Shown here in pieces: positions 31,703 to 42,917 of a DNA stretch of 64,000 nt. Each line of letters starts with the position of its first letter. Position 1 is the first letter of the stretch. The notes under the pieces were generated by a model, which had not been told where the DNA came from, did not search any database, and worked only from the letters and a program-made list of their open reading frames with translations. A program made the translations under genes and the position numbers. Source of the DNA: Neopestalotiopsis rosae (lineage: Eukaryota; Ascomycota; Sordariomycetes; Amphisphaeriales; Sporocadaceae); assembly GCA_023078685.1 (NCBI GenBank), contig JALGAS010000002.1, forward strand, positions 186,001 through 250,000, written 5' to 3'.

Positions 31703-33709
31703 TTAATCAATCTTGATGGAGGAGTAAATCTTTTGTACAAACCACCAACTGGCAAAGAAACCAATGGATCCTAAGACATGGTCAGACGGCATCTTAGAGG
31801 GCAAGAAAGGGGGACACGACTTACCAGTCAGAACAAAGAATAGGAATGACAGAAGTGCGCTGTATCCTATGTATAGTACAATACCCGCAAAACCACCCAG
31901 AGAGAGCTTGCTGATGAGGTAGATCAGAGCATTGACAAAAATGTAGACGGCACTTGTACCAGCAGCCAGGAACGAGCGCCACTGCCAGTGGTAGTTTTCA
32001 GAGCACAGCAAAAAGTACACCATAAGGACAGTGACCGCGGCACAGGTGATAATCATTAAGCCGTAGCAGAGGAAGAGGAAGCCAAACATGTAGTAGATTC
32101 TGCTGAACCAGATGGATCTCATGATGAAATAGAGTTCAACAAAGATGGCTCCAAAAGGCAGAACACCCACGAGAAGCATACTGGGAATAGGCTTCAGGTA
32201 GGTTGTCGTGGGCGGGATCTGGCGGGGGATCTGGTTGGTGCGAACGGGGGGCTCGACAGGAGTGGCGCGGAAGCCAAACCAGGAACCTGCAAAGGACAGC
32301 GGGATTGATATGACAAACCAGATGCCAATAATCACCAGCATGGTTGAGAAAGGAACCGCTCCTGCAGATTCGTTGGCCCATAGGAACAGATTCAGGAAGA
32401 AAAAGGTTCCAAAGACGAGTCCAGGGACAAGCAGAGGAGTCAAACCAATGTTGAGCTTCCACTTGTCGCCATTCATGGACTTGTATGCTCGGGCAGATAT
32501 GTAACCACCCACAAAACTGAGGAGAGTATACAGCAAAACCATAATCGTGCCGAGGGACCCTCTGTTGGATGGGGATAGGAAACCCAGGAGCGCAAAGCAA
32601 ATTGTAAAGCCAGTCATGACGAAGAGCTGAACACCGTTTCCAAGGAAGACGGACAATAGCAGAGGATGAGAGGGAGTCCGGAAGACATCACCATGCACCA
32701 GCTTCCATCCAGAGTCCTCCTGCACACCGTCCTCGAGCGCAGAAGTGCCAGACAAGTCGTCGAGGTTAATCTGGTCGAGGCGGTTGTATCTGGCAATATC
32801 CTTTTTCAGAGCCCGGAAGAGGACCGAGCTCACGGTCAAAACGAGAATAACCACGACGACGGCAGAGTTGACCAGAGAGAACCAGTGAATCTTGGGGTCG
32901 AAGACGTGCAGATACTTGTCCCATCGCGTAGCCCAGGCAGTGGGCGACTTGGTCCAGTATACGCTGTATGTAAATTGCACCTCGGTGTTTCCATCCTCGC
33001 CCAGCACCATGGGGCTGTATCTGATGTTGGGATCATCGGAACATTCGCTTCCCTCGGTGTAATGCCTCGACCACGGCTCAACAATCACACCAACTACCCG
33101 AAGCTGGTTGGGATCACTGCCGACTTCGTGATACTGAATGTTGATGTCGTAGTGATTGTGGAAGACGGGCTGAGTGCCTGAGGCGCCGCTCTCAACGACA
33201 CCTAGTCGGAAGCCAGGACTGTAGTATGTCGACTGAGAAACCTCCTCGATGAGCATCTGACCTGCAGGAAGTCCGTCGACCAGCCAATTCATGGCATAAC
33301 CCTGCACAATTCGCTTGTTGACGAAGTGAGCCGATGATTTGTCATACGATGTTGAGCAGAGTTTCTTGCAAGTCTCGTTCTGCCCCATGTGCAACTCAAA
33401 GGGCGAGGTCATGATTCGGTCGCCAAACAGAATGCTGCCCAAGCTCTCTGACACGTATTTTGGGCCATCTGGTCCGGGAGGTTTGCAAAAGTTGAACCTC
33501 TCGTGGTAGTAGTCATACGCCATGACGGAATGCAGGAGCGCATCTTGGTTGGAGGCCGTCGGCTTGACACTGTTGACGTACAGCGGTACATTGTCTTTGG
33601 GCTTGTAAGAAGTCGGGGCGACACCAGGTAGATAGAAAGCGGACACGGCCTGCGGTATAACGAGGAGCGCCGCCAGCGCCGATGATGGCGCGTTTGGTAA
33701 CGGCCACAT
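31703..33709 (-). CDS. transmembrane 9 superfamily (EMP70/TMN) protein
   Basis: Nine-TM Golgi/endosomal protein of the EMP70 family, involved in endosome-vacuole sorting, adhesion and membrane-protein trafficking in yeast. Two exons, 33709-31825 and 31770-31703, encode 650 residues. ATG 33709 (MWPLPNAPSSALAALLVIPQ) is chosen because it opens a signal peptide; further upstream in frame there is only a non-ATG codon. The luminal domain begins FYLPGVAPTSYKPKDNVPLY, a family hallmark. Then come GDVFRTPSHPLLLSVFLGNG, the domain junction of TM9 proteins, and nine hydrophobic helices. The protein ends in Lys-Ile-Asp, matching the C-terminal KXD/E Golgi-retention signal of TM9 proteins, and this end is encoded by the small second exon. 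Confidence 0.9.
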   Translation of the reverse strand: MWPLPNAPSSALAALLVIPQAVSAFYLPGVAPTSYKPKDNVPLYVNSVKPTASNQDALLHSVMAYDYYHERFNFCKPPGPDGPKYVSESLGSILFGDRIMTSPFELHMGQNETCKKLCSTSYDKSSAHFVNKRIVQGYAMNWLVDGLPAGQMLIEEVSQSTYYSPGFRLGVVESGASGTQPVFHNHYDINIQYHEVGSDPNQLRVVGVIVEPWSRHYTEGSECSDDPNIRYSPMVLGEDGNTEVQFTYSVYWTKSPTAWATRWDKYLHVFDPKIHWFSLVNSAVVVVILVLTVSSVLFRALKKDIARYNRLDQINLDDLSGTSALEDGVQEDSGWKLVHGDVFRTPSHPLLLSVFLGNGVQLFVMTGFTICFALLGFLSPSNRGSLGTIMVLLYTLLSFVGGYISARAYKSMNGDKWKLNIGLTPLLVPGLVFGTFFFLNLFLWANESAGAVPFSTMLVIIGIWFVISIPLSFAGSWFGFRATPVEPPVRTNQIPRQIPPTTTYLKPIPSMLLVGVLPFGAIFVELYFIMRSIWFSRIYYMFGFLFLCYGLMIITCAAVTVLMVYFLLCSENYHWQWRSFLAAGTSAVYIFVNALIYLISKLSLGGFAGIVLYIGYSALLSFLFFVLTGKSCPPFLPSKMPSDHVLGSIGFFASWWFVQKIYSSIKID

Positions 33710-34534
33710 CGCCGGACGTCGTAAGCTGATGCTCAATCCACTGGAGGCACACGGATTAGAGACCCGGATGCGTGGCTGTTGATGATGTGTATTGGAAGGG
33801 AGGGGAAACCAGAGCACAGATGTCTAGCTTGGCAGATAAGAGGTACGATGTTCGACAGTGGGCCGCTATCTGACTTACGTAGGCGAATATTAGGAAACTT
33901 TTTCGACGTAGCTGTCAAGAAGCAAGGTCAATGAGCGCAAGGCTGCGCCGCTCCAATGTGGTCCGCTCAGAGTCCTGCTGATTGTTGGTCATGAAAAGGA
34001 AGACTCCAGGCAGAAGCTCGAACTTGAAGTTGACTTCCGTTCAAGGAAGCACAGGGAGAAAAAGAAACACGAAGAATGTGCAATGTTGGCGATGAGACCT
34101 ATGCAGGAATAGAAGTTATGCTGTGTTGACTTTCATTAGGTTACCGAATTTCAGGAGCTCCTATCGAGGTCGAATTGGATGCCACATCATCGTTGCATGG
34201 GTCTAAACTGGCGTGCCAAGAACTCAGTGGACTTGCACTGGAGCTGATGAGAGCAGTCGGTAGCCATAGCGCCGATTGATCCGGCTTGGTGCAAGAGTAC
34301 GTACCCGCTTAGCATGCCAAAATGCCAGGGGCGCGTTCATTGCTATTCAGTGCCTGGGCAACAGCGGGTCTTATCAGCCAATCACTCACTGATGCTTATC
34401 GTTATCAGCATTACTGAGCCAAAAAAGTTTCCCTCCGCTAGAATTTCCATCGCCAGATTCACACACAGCACTGTGCGACTCCTCGCCTCACAATCACGCA
34501 CTTCATACTCGAGTGTCGCTTATCATAGGCTGCG
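33710..34534. promoter_or_regulatory. divergent promoter region of TM9 and Lcp5 genes
   Basis: 825 bp between divergent ATGs, carrying both promoters. Short open frames on both strands show no similarity. No TATA box stands out. Confidence 0.45.
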
Positions 34535-35668
34535 ATGGCAGTTCAAACTTCTTTGCCAGCTCTGCTGGCGTCACTGACACAGTCGCTCGACTCGGCGCTC
34601 GAAGCAACCCCCAAACTCGCCGGTATCGAACCGCCTACAGATGGAGTGTCTCTGCTCAATGTCAAGAATGAGCTCCTACTCTCCTACCTTCAGAACCTCG
34701 TGTTCCTCATTCTTCTGAAGATTCGAAATGCAAAGGGCTCTGACGCTAAGTCTTCGAAAGAAGAGTCCGACCTGTCAAACGAAGTCGTCGAAAAATTGGT
34801 GGAGCTGAGACTATATCTGGAAAAGGGTGTACGACCACTTGAAGACAAATTGCGCTTTCAGTTGGACAAAATTCTACGAACGGCTGAGGATGCGGAGAGA
34901 AACGCGCAACGCGATGCTGCCAACGCCACGGGCGAAGACAATGAGCCTTCAGATTCCGGCGAGTCGGACGACGACTCCGAGGCGGGTGAGGACTCGAACA
35001 AGTCAGCAATGCGACAACCTTCAAACAAGATGGCTGGTCCTGGCTTCAACTTTATCGCCGGAAAGGAGGCTGTAGGCATGGCAGCAGCAACCAACGACAA
35101 GACTGGCGTTTACCGACCTCCCAAATTTGCACCCACCGTCATGCCGACAACAGAGCGCAGAGAAGCCAGGGACAGACGACCCATGAAATCGGCCACAATG
35201 GACGAATACATCTCCAACGAGATGTCTGCCGCACCAGTTGCCGAACCCAGTGTGGGTACAAACTTCATCCAGGGAGGTCGCCAGATCAAGACAGCTACGC
35301 AACGTGCCGAGGAAGACCGGAGACGTGAATACGAAGAATCCAACTTTACACGTTTGCCCAAGGAGAGCAAGAAGGACCGCGTTGCTCGCAACAAGGCTGA
35401 AGGTAGAACTTCCAAGATGCAATTCGGTGGTGAGGACTGGCGGGATTTGGGCGAAGGCGCTGCTAGAATCGACAGATTGACAAAGAGCAAGGGTGGTTCG
35501 GGCTCGGGAACAAAGGCATTGCTGGACAAGAGTAGAAAGAGAGGTCGCGACACGACGGATAGTGGACGTGGCAGTGGCCTCAACAGTGGTACCAGAGAGA
35601 TTGGCGACCATTTCCAGAAGCGACTCAAAGTCATGGAAGGAGGTCGGCGAGACAGAGGCAAGCGATAA
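34535..35668 (+). CDS. LCP5: Lcp5/neuroguidin-like U3 snoRNP protein (Sas10/Utp3 family)
   Basis: Nucleolar protein for 18S rRNA maturation in the small-subunit processome. Single exon, 377 residues. The N-terminal Sas10/C1D-type helical domain covers about residues 5-115: SLLNVKNELLLSYLQNLVFL is the signature helix, followed by VEKLVELRLYLEKGVRPLED with the RPLE..L motif. An acidic stretch (DSGESDDDSEAGED) follows, then a conserved YRPPKFAPTVMP element and a basic C-terminus (KKDRVARNKAEGRTSKMQFG, GGRRDRGKR) typical of Lcp5. The ATG at 34535 has a good context and is followed at once by the family's N-terminal helix. Confidence 0.88.
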   Translation: MAVQTSLPALLASLTQSLDSALEATPKLAGIEPPTDGVSLLNVKNELLLSYLQNLVFLILLKIRNAKGSDAKSSKEESDLSNEVVEKLVELRLYLEKGVRPLEDKLRFQLDKILRTAEDAERNAQRDAANATGEDNEPSDSGESDDDSEAGEDSNKSAMRQPSNKMAGPGFNFIAGKEAVGMAAATNDKTGVYRPPKFAPTVMPTTERREARDRRPMKSATMDEYISNEMSAAPVAEPSVGTNFIQGGRQIKTATQRAEEDRRREYEESNFTRLPKESKKDRVARNKAEGRTSKMQFGGEDWRDLGEGAARIDRLTKSKGGSGSGTKALLDKSRKRGRDTTDSGRGSGLNSGTREIGDHFQKRLKVMEGGRRDRGKR

Positions 35669-36140
35669 TGGCTACGGAATGCTGTCGCACATGCTGGCGC
35701 ATATAACTGATTCCCATCATGTCGTTTACCGTGAGACTGATCGTGCCCATGGAATGCGTTGGATATCCAGAAATTTGACATAACATATTCCGTACGAGAG
35801 ACAAGACTAGTCGGCTTGCTGAGTAGCTTCTTGTTTCAAAATACACGTACGCATATAGCGCAGATACTATATATTGCTTTCGGTAGGTCGGGGAATAATT
35901 CTCGGCTGGTTACTAGCTGAAATGCGTCCCTAAAGATACCCAATAGCGAACCGAAGATATGGACCCGCAAAGACGCTTGAGGTGCGTGCAGAAACGTTCA
36001 CATGCAAATGCAACGCTACACACGACGTCATTGGCAAGGATGCATGCACTTCATAGTGATGAGCCGAATGGGCCGAGCCAGACTTGAGGCTCTTTACAGC
36101 CAAGAACTGAGTATGTCCTGCGCGCATTTCGCATTCTTTA
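35669..36140. other. gene-free stretch
   Basis: About 470 bp of 3' UTR and intergenic DNA before the flavin monooxygenase promoter; nothing recognisable. Confidence 0.4.
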
Positions 36141-36146
36141 TATAAA
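36141..36146 (+). promoter_or_regulatory. TATA box of the flavin monooxygenase gene
   Basis: TATAAA within CTTTATATAAACC, 110 nt upstream of the ATG at 36251. Confidence 0.45.
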
Positions 36147-36250
36147 CCTTTACGGCTTGGCTTTCCATGTCAATTCAGACTACATTTGATTTCTTCTCCA
36201 GAAGTTATCACACTTAGCACTTGGTCCATAGCGACGAGTGCGCCGCAGAG

Positions 36251-37912
36251 ATGTCTTCAAAATCAAACATTGGATATCCCCTTCTTCATCCGTTTCTTTT
36301 CATATTCCAGCTTGTACAATGGGTTTTAGGCAAGCTTCTCTCGCCTGAGCCGCCTAATCCCAGTACAAGGCTTTCACGACCCAAGATTGCTGTCATTGGT
36401 GCAGGTATCACCGGAGTCACATCAGCTGCGCACTGTATCGGCCATGGCTTTGACGTGGTCATATTTGAAGCCGGAGATCGGGAATCCTTAGGTGGAATCT
36501 GGAGCGTATGTCTGCGACTTGTGGCTGTTCTTTTGTAATTGACTCCCTAACTGGCTGGACGTACAGAAGGTCAACAACACCTCGGGTCTGCAGATCCATT
36601 CAATCATGTACAGATTTCACCCATCGGTCAAGTGGGATCGCGGCTATCCCGATAGGCAACAGATCATTAGCCAAGTCAAGCAGCTCTGGGAGCGTTACGG
36701 ACTCGACACGCGGACCAAGTTCAATACACCCATTGAAAAGGTCTATCAAGATGAAAAGGGTCGTTGGATATTAAACGATACATCAAATGGACATTTTGAG
36801 GGACTCGTTGCTGCTGTCGGAACCTGTGGCGATCCCAAGATGCCGACAATGGATGGCATGAGCAAATTCAAAGGCGAAGTCTATCACTCCAGCCAGCTAA
36901 CCGGGTAGGTTCACACTGAAGGTTTGATCAATAACATCGTTACTCATATCTGAACAGAAAAAATGCAAAAGACAAGACCATGCTCATCATTGGTGGCGGT
37001 GCTTCTGCCGTAGAAGCTCTCGAATTCGCTGCGGACGAAGGATGTAAAAAGACGTATATCCTCTCCAGATCTGACAAGTGGATTATCCCACGCAACACAG
37101 TTGTCAATGTCTTGCTTTCACTCAACATCTTTGGCCAAGAAACGCTTTTCTCCTGGATTCCCGAGACACTCCTTCGAAAACTCTTTTACCGTGACCTGCA
37201 AGACCTTGCACCGAGAAACAAGGGCATCTTCATGGAGACACCAATGGTCAACTCGGATGTCATGGACAAGCTCCGTAGCGGAGAGGCCGAATGGGTCCGT
37301 TGCGATATCGAAGACTTTACTGAGAATGGAATTGTGGTAAACAAACGCGACAAGGGCGTGCCAAAGGGGGGTCCGGGCCGCCTAAAGGAGATTCAAGGTG
37401 ACATGATTGTCATGGCCACGGGATACAAACGACCAAGTCTGAAATTCCTTCCGGACGACTGCTTTGAAGAGCCCTACGGGCCTCCGAACTGGTATCTGCA
37501 GACATTCCCGCCGACACATCCTTCCGTCTCCGCCATCAACTGTACCTACGTCAATGCCATTGGCACTGTAGGCAACTGGCATATTGGCATCTATACACGA
37601 ATTCTGTTGATGTTCCTCGTGGACCCCTTGACACGACCGAGGACCTTCTGGATGGAGCGATGGATCGACATGACCAAGGTCCTCAAGGCCACGGCACCGA
37701 CCGGCGCATTTGATTTCTTCACTTACCTCGAACTTATCTGGTGGTTCACCTTTTGTGTCACCGTCAACCCTTTTAGATGGAAGTGGGTCTTTTTTGTCTT
37801 TTTCGGCATAGGTTATGCACTCCCTAAGAGAATAGTTGCAACAGAGGAGCGCATACGCAACGGCTTGGGTTTTCAACCCGAGGAAGGGCGCGACGTTGGC
37901 AAGAGTTTCTAA
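36251..37912 (+). CDS. membrane-associated flavin-containing monooxygenase
   Basis: FAD/NADPH-dependent monooxygenase of 515 residues. Exons 36251-36505, 36567-36904, 36958-37912; the first intron has a CTAAC branch site. A short hydrophobic N-terminal helix (LLHPFLFIFQLVQWVLGKLL) may anchor it. FAD Rossmann motif: IAVIGAGITGVTSAAHC. FMO signature variant FKGEVYHSSQL. NADPH Rossmann motif: MLIIGGGASAVEALEFA. The ATG motif is MATGYKR. Two C-terminal hydrophobic stretches (LELIWWFTFCVTV, WKWVFFVFFGIGYAL) suggest membrane attachment. Substrate cannot be predicted, as no cluster partners are nearby; the family oxidises soft nucleophiles (N, S) or acts as Baeyer-Villiger enzymes. Confidence 0.85.
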
Positions 37913-39124
37913 ATTGTCTGCATCAATCATGGAAAATAAGATTGGGATAAGAGTCCGGTAGAGTAATTGAGATATAGGTTCATGGACAGGTGAATAGGAA
38001 TAGGACTAATATAACGAATGCTGGGCTTGGCGGCGATACTAATTAGACTTGTATCTTCCGAATTCAGTCAGTCTGCCCGCTTCGATGAAACCTACTCGTA
38101 GATCAATATGCGCCGGACCGAGCCGCGTCTTTTCCACCATTTGGTCAATACCACTCACTGTGCGCTAACAACGCAGATGCATCACTACGTTCATCAAAGC
38201 TCGGCGTTCGCAAACGCTCCAGCCTTGTTTTGTTGCTTTGCCCCGATTTCTACATCTAGTGAGTACCGTACCTAGATCACGCACATGCGGAAAGTTTGTC
38301 GGCTCGTATTAAAGCGTAATCTGGGATGCCGATGTACCGGCATGCAGTCGGATCTGCGCTTGATAAACTCCCATATCCTTGAGCCATATACCATGGTATA
38401 GCATAGCCTCTCCTCAATCATACTTGCCCAAACAATCGTCCACTCCGTCCCGACAATCTTCGAGGTTGGTCTCAGATGCCCCACGCGCATCAATAGCGCG
38501 ATCTAGGCCATCGATTTCCAACCCCAGATTCTGCGCAAGATTGACGTCTTAGCTATGAGACTTACACAGTAGTTCCGCGTCGTAGCGCAAAAACACCAGC
38601 GCTAACCTCTACCACTGACGCACTTGACTGCCAGAAAGAGGAGTTATGGCCAAGCCACCTCATGCGATGCGGGACGAGCTGAAGCTGTTGCTGCCCGTTG
38701 GAGCGCGTTGCACGGCACTGGAACCTGGGTGACGAAACAATAGTTTGGGACACGCACCATTCCATTACGCAAAGTCTACCTTTTCAGCCGGTTTTTGGAA
38801 TAAGCGCAAGCCTGATAACTGAAACATGCTGCACTCATGATTGGCAGCTAAATCATAAACATCAAAGGTTATTTCAGATTGATGGTCTGATGTCACAGCT
38901 GTCGTGTCTTTGTTCCCGGTATGTTTGTACTGATCATAGCGACTTTGTTGACGATCTCTTTCTGGTCGTAGCCTTTGGAGAAGCATGCCAACTATGTCAT
39001 AGGAGCACTATAGAAAGAAACTGCTATAATATATACTTTAGATCCCCAGGGACCGAATAAGAAAGTGTTCCAATAGTTATTCTTCCACACCTATACCCGC
39101 TAAGTCAAACGTAAAACATACACC
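37913..39124. other. gene-free stretch
   Basis: 1.2 kb with no credible gene. A small inverted repeat, ATGCCG..CGGCAT, occurs near 38318-38335. The right end is the promoter and leader of the disordered-protein gene. Confidence 0.45.
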
Positions 39125-41533
39125 ATGTCAAGCCTTGGAGAAAAGATCAAGTCGGTCTTTACGACTGAACACTCCCCAGAAGCCGAGAAAGGCCTGGTCG
39201 ATCATCGGACTCCTGGCTCGTTTCCTGAGGACGATTCTACTGTTCCCAGATCTCAACAGCACATTGCGAGTACATCTTCAGCACAAGAAAAGGAGTATGA
39301 TGGACATAACAAGCTCCACAAGCGAGATGATCCTCGCGGATACACCGTTCCCGTCGGCCAGGAGAGTTCTTTCGTAGGAGGTCGAAGCCATGACTACGCG
39401 GACTCGGGAGCGAGGGAACAGCAATACACTTACGACAACAACAAGAATCTGCCGGCATCGTCGACTACTGACCCATCTACTCACGACAACAGCAGACTTG
39501 CAACGGATCAGCAAAACCGGCCCGACACGTCCGCTGTCCCTGGAACCGGTATTGCTGCGGCTGGAGCGGGAGGTCTCGCTGCAAGAGAACTCGGAGAGGA
39601 TCGCTCTGGCCAAAAGCCGCATTCCCAGGTTATGCCGGACTCTTCCGAGGGTCATGGTTCTGGATACAACACAAACAATTCCCGGGATGTTTCGTCTGGC
39701 CTTGCTGGTACGGAAGCCGGAGATCACTCTAGACACCACAACCAGCTTGGAGCTGCTGGCATCTCATCGTTCCCTGCCAGTAGCACACAAGCCAGTACTG
39801 TACCAGGCCAAGAGTCACACCGAGACATGACGAACAGCCAGGAGACATCTGGCACTCAGAAGGATGAACCATACTGGGGAGATCTACCCCAGGGCTCCGG
39901 TGTTTACAACACAGTGATCGGCCATGGCAGCGGCGAGGACACATCGGTACACCACCGAACGAAGCCCAGGGACTCGGCCGAAGAGAATTCACCACGTCAC
40001 TCCATTACGGGCGCTTCTCAAGATCTCAGCTATGGTTCCGGTGTTTACAATACCGTAACCGGCCACGGTAGTAATGATGAGCACGATGCCACGCACTACA
40101 ATAAACAAGGACAACGAGAGTTTCCCCTGAATGATAACCACCACGGCACGAGCAATGATCGTCACATTGGCGAGGCTGGAGCAGCCGTGGGTGCCGGCGC
40201 CGCCGCTTACGGAGCTGCTCAGCACCACAAACATGCCAAGGAGGCAGACAGACAGGTTCCTCTCTCATCTGGAAGCAATACGACTGGCACGGGAGTCAAT
40301 TACCCCTCAGAACAGGCCAGACACACCACTGCCACAAACACTGGAGCTCTAGGGGCGGCTGGTGTACCTCACAGACCAAAGGATCAATCTCAAGTTGTCG
40401 GTGGTTCTGCTGCGCGCGATTTAGATGATCGTCACGCAAAGGACACAACAGACTCCACTGGTCACAAACATAAGATCACCGGATTCCTGCATCGCAGACA
40501 CGACCAAGAAGGCGGAAATGCTGCGCACCAACAATGGTCCCAAACCCCCGCGGATCAGACCAGCAGCTCCCTCGCAGCTGGCTCAACTCGCGGACCTGAA
40601 CACAACCGAACGTTGGATGATGAGAGTTCTCACAGAGACAGAAATGCAGCACTTGCTGGAGCTGGCGCTGCCGCAGCCGCCGGATATGGTCTTTCTCGCA
40701 AGGACAAGCACCACGATGCAACCGAGCCAGCTGGTCAATATCAGCGTGAGCAGACTTCCGCAATCAACAACCCGCAAACCACTCTTCCCCGCGAAACGGC
40801 TCATCAGCCAACTGGATATGCTAGCAACACCGCTCCTCTTCAACAGTCCGGAAACACATCTAACGTAGCATCTGGAGATGATCGTCACACAGCTCGCAAC
40901 CTGGCCGGTGTAGGTGCCGCAGCCGGCGCTGGATATGGTGCCTCCAAGATGGCCCAGCATGAGAAGCAGCCAATGGAAGCAAGAGAGCCGACGACGCTCG
41001 GATCTGGCTCAATGCGCTCCCCCGGTAACACGGCTTCGCAGTCCGATACTTACGCCCCAGCGGCAGCAGCTACTGGCACTGGTCGCGACTCTTATGATCA
41101 CCTCCCCAGTGGCACCGCCTCTGGAGTTGCCCGCGACACCACTCTCGGCCAGGGCCAGAGTAACCTGGCGGACACGACTGGCAGACATTCAGGAGCTGCC
41201 CAGCACATCCCCGGAAACCAGGGTGGCAGCGAGGGCCCCTATAACGTGTTAGCCTCTGGTACGCCATCCGGAGTCCATGTCGAGCCCAAGCACTCTACCC
41301 ACACGAACACCATGGGGACTGCTTCTCGCCAGCCCGTATCTAACAATATGAACACCATGGGTACTTCTTCTCGTCAGCCAGGATCAAACGTCAGTGAGGA
41401 TTGCCCCAAGTGTGGTGCGACAAAGTAAGTGAAACATGTGTATTCCCACGCCTTGGGTTATCAATGAATTTGCATATTTGTGACACGTGCTAACATTGTT
41501 TTTAGCGATCTCAGCCACTACTTTGAAAAATAA
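39125..41533 (+). CDS. long hydrophilic disordered protein with internal repeats
   Basis: Two exons, 39125-41424 and 41506-41533, encode 775 residues. The second exon adds only NDLSHYFEK and is supported by a GTAAGT donor, a CTAAC branch site and a TTTAG acceptor. The protein is rich in Gly, Ser, Thr, His, Gln and Asp with no hydrophobic core, signal peptide or membrane segment, resembling LEA/dehydrin-like stress proteins. GSGVYNTV-x-GHGS occurs twice (residues 257 and 304), and the related SGTASGV/SGTPSGV element occurs twice near the end. Ala/Gly helices such as AGAAAAAGYGLSRK and AGAAVGAGAAAYGAA recur. The C-terminus DCPKCGATNDLSHYFEK holds one CxxC pair. Role unknown; stress or conidial protection is only a guess. 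Confidence 0.75.
39893..40075 (+). repeat. in-frame coding repeat (GSGVYNTV-x-GHGS) in the disordered protein
   Basis: Two copies begin at 39893 and 40034, 141 bp apart, each encoding GSGVYNTV followed by IGHGS or TGHGS. The DNA copies differ mainly at third codon positions, so the protein motif is conserved rather than recently duplicated. Confidence 0.6.
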
Positions 41534-41891
41534 GGTCGATTTGAGGAAGTAGTGAGGTTTGTTGGTAAATGGATGATTTATAATTATAATGAAGAATATG
41601 GCAACGTTTGACTTATCGTATATATGTATCATGATCTACGAAATATAGCGAATAATAATTACTGTTTCAAACTGCTTTGTGCAATGGATACATCTTTTAT
41701 ATTTCTAGTCAATTTGTAGTTCATGGTTTCATGAACCTCTTTGTACAAGATTGTTGCCCACCTCTCAAGGTGTCTGAAGTTGTGGCCAACACATTACGGT
41801 TTTCAATACTTGATCCGCGAAGTTTTCAGGTTCCTGGCAAGATAACAGATATAATAATTGTCATCTTATTGACGGGTATACAGATATGTAA
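41534..41891. other. convergent 3' intergenic region
   Basis: 358 bp, AT-rich, between two convergent stop codons; contains both 3' UTRs and nothing else visible. Confidence 0.4.
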
Positions 41892-42917
41892 TTAAATAAT
41901 GTTCTTCAACGGTTGTCCAGCCCGGAATTTTCTCAAGTTCTCTGCAATCAAGGCCTCGGCACCCTGCGGCCTTCCACCGGCGGCATGTGGGCTTACAATC
42001 ACGTTGGGAGCCTTCCAGAGCGTGGAGGACTCGGGAAGAGGCTCTACGTCAAAGACATCAAGAGCAGCGCCTCCAAGTTGAGAGCTCTCGAGAGCTGCGA
42101 CGAGAGCATCCTCGTCCACCGACATGCCTCTTCCGACATTGACGACCCAAGCGTGGTTGGGAAGCAGCTTTAGGCGCTCGGCGTTGAGAGCGTGCTTGGT
42201 GCTCTCCGAGCCGGGCAGGATCATGACAAGGGCGTCAGTCTGCGGCAGCAACTCGGCAAGCTTGTCCTCGCCGTACACCTCGACACCATTTCGTACGCCG
42301 GCGCTGCGTGCAATGCCCCGGACAGTCGCGCCGAGACCGGTGAGGTGCGGTGCGAGCGACTTGGCAATGTTGCCGTAGCCCCAGATCAAGACGTTGGCGT
42401 CGCGCAGCGTGGTGAACTTGCCCTTGGGGCGGTCGGGCTGGGGGCCTCCGAGGTGTTGCGGCCATTTCGACTGCAATTGGTAGTCCCTCATTTCGTAGAA
42501 ACGACGAGCTGCGTTGAGCAGCAAGCCCAGAGCGTGTTCAGCGACAGTGTGGTCGTGGAGACCGGAGCCAGTGGTGATCTTGATCTTGGAGGAATCGAAG
42601 CCGGCGTTGAGAACGTCGTTGGGCCCGGCGGCCAGCGATTGGATCCAGCGTACGTTTGTGAGACGCTTGGCGGCATCCGAGAGGTTTGCTGCAGTGTTGG
42701 TCCATGTCACGAGCGCAGATGCGTCGGTGTGCTCTTCGGGAATTGGTTTTGTCACATCGTAGGCTACTAGATCTACTGAGAAGCCCTCGAGGCTCTGGAC
42801 ATCGAGGGCGAGAGAGGTAGGGTATAGAAGCTTCATGGCTGAGGATAGAGAAGAAAATGACCTAATCGAATTGAAAACAGTCGTAGTGGAATGGCGAAGA
42901 GGATTAGATAGCAGCAT
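41892..42917 (-). CDS. D-isomer-specific 2-hydroxyacid dehydrogenase
   Basis: NAD(P)-dependent dehydrogenase of the D-2-hydroxyacid family, interconverting 2-oxoacids and D-2-hydroxyacids such as glyoxylate/glycolate. Single exon, 341 residues from ATG 42917. The first 27 residues (MLLSNPLRHSTTTVFNSIRS...) are basic and Ser-rich, like a mitochondrial presequence; a second start at 42836 (MKLLYPTSLALDV) would give a cytosolic form. Cofactor motif GYGNIA in VLIWGYGNIAKSLAPHL. Catalytic Arg in VNVGRGMSVDEDAL, Glu in DVFDVEPLPESS, His in VIVSPHAAGG. Substrate is not determined by these motifs. Confidence 0.88.
   Translation of the reverse strand: MLLSNPLRHSTTTVFNSIRSFSSLSSAMKLLYPTSLALDVQSLEGFSVDLVAYDVTKPIPEEHTDASALVTWTNTAANLSDAAKRLTNVRWIQSLAAGPNDVLNAGFDSSKIKITTGSGLHDHTVAEHALGLLLNAARRFYEMRDYQLQSKWPQHLGGPQPDRPKGKFTTLRDANVLIWGYGNIAKSLAPHLTGLGATVRGIARSAGVRNGVEVYGEDKLAELLPQTDALVMILPGSESTKHALNAERLKLLPNHAWVVNVGRGMSVDEDALVAALESSQLGGAALDVFDVEPLPESSTLWKAPNVIVSPHAAGGRPQGAEALIAENLRKFRAGQPLKNII

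Noticed and set aside
38318..38335. Inverted repeat ATGCCG-N6-CGGCAT
   Set aside because: Only six-bp arms in a large intergenic region; expected by chance.
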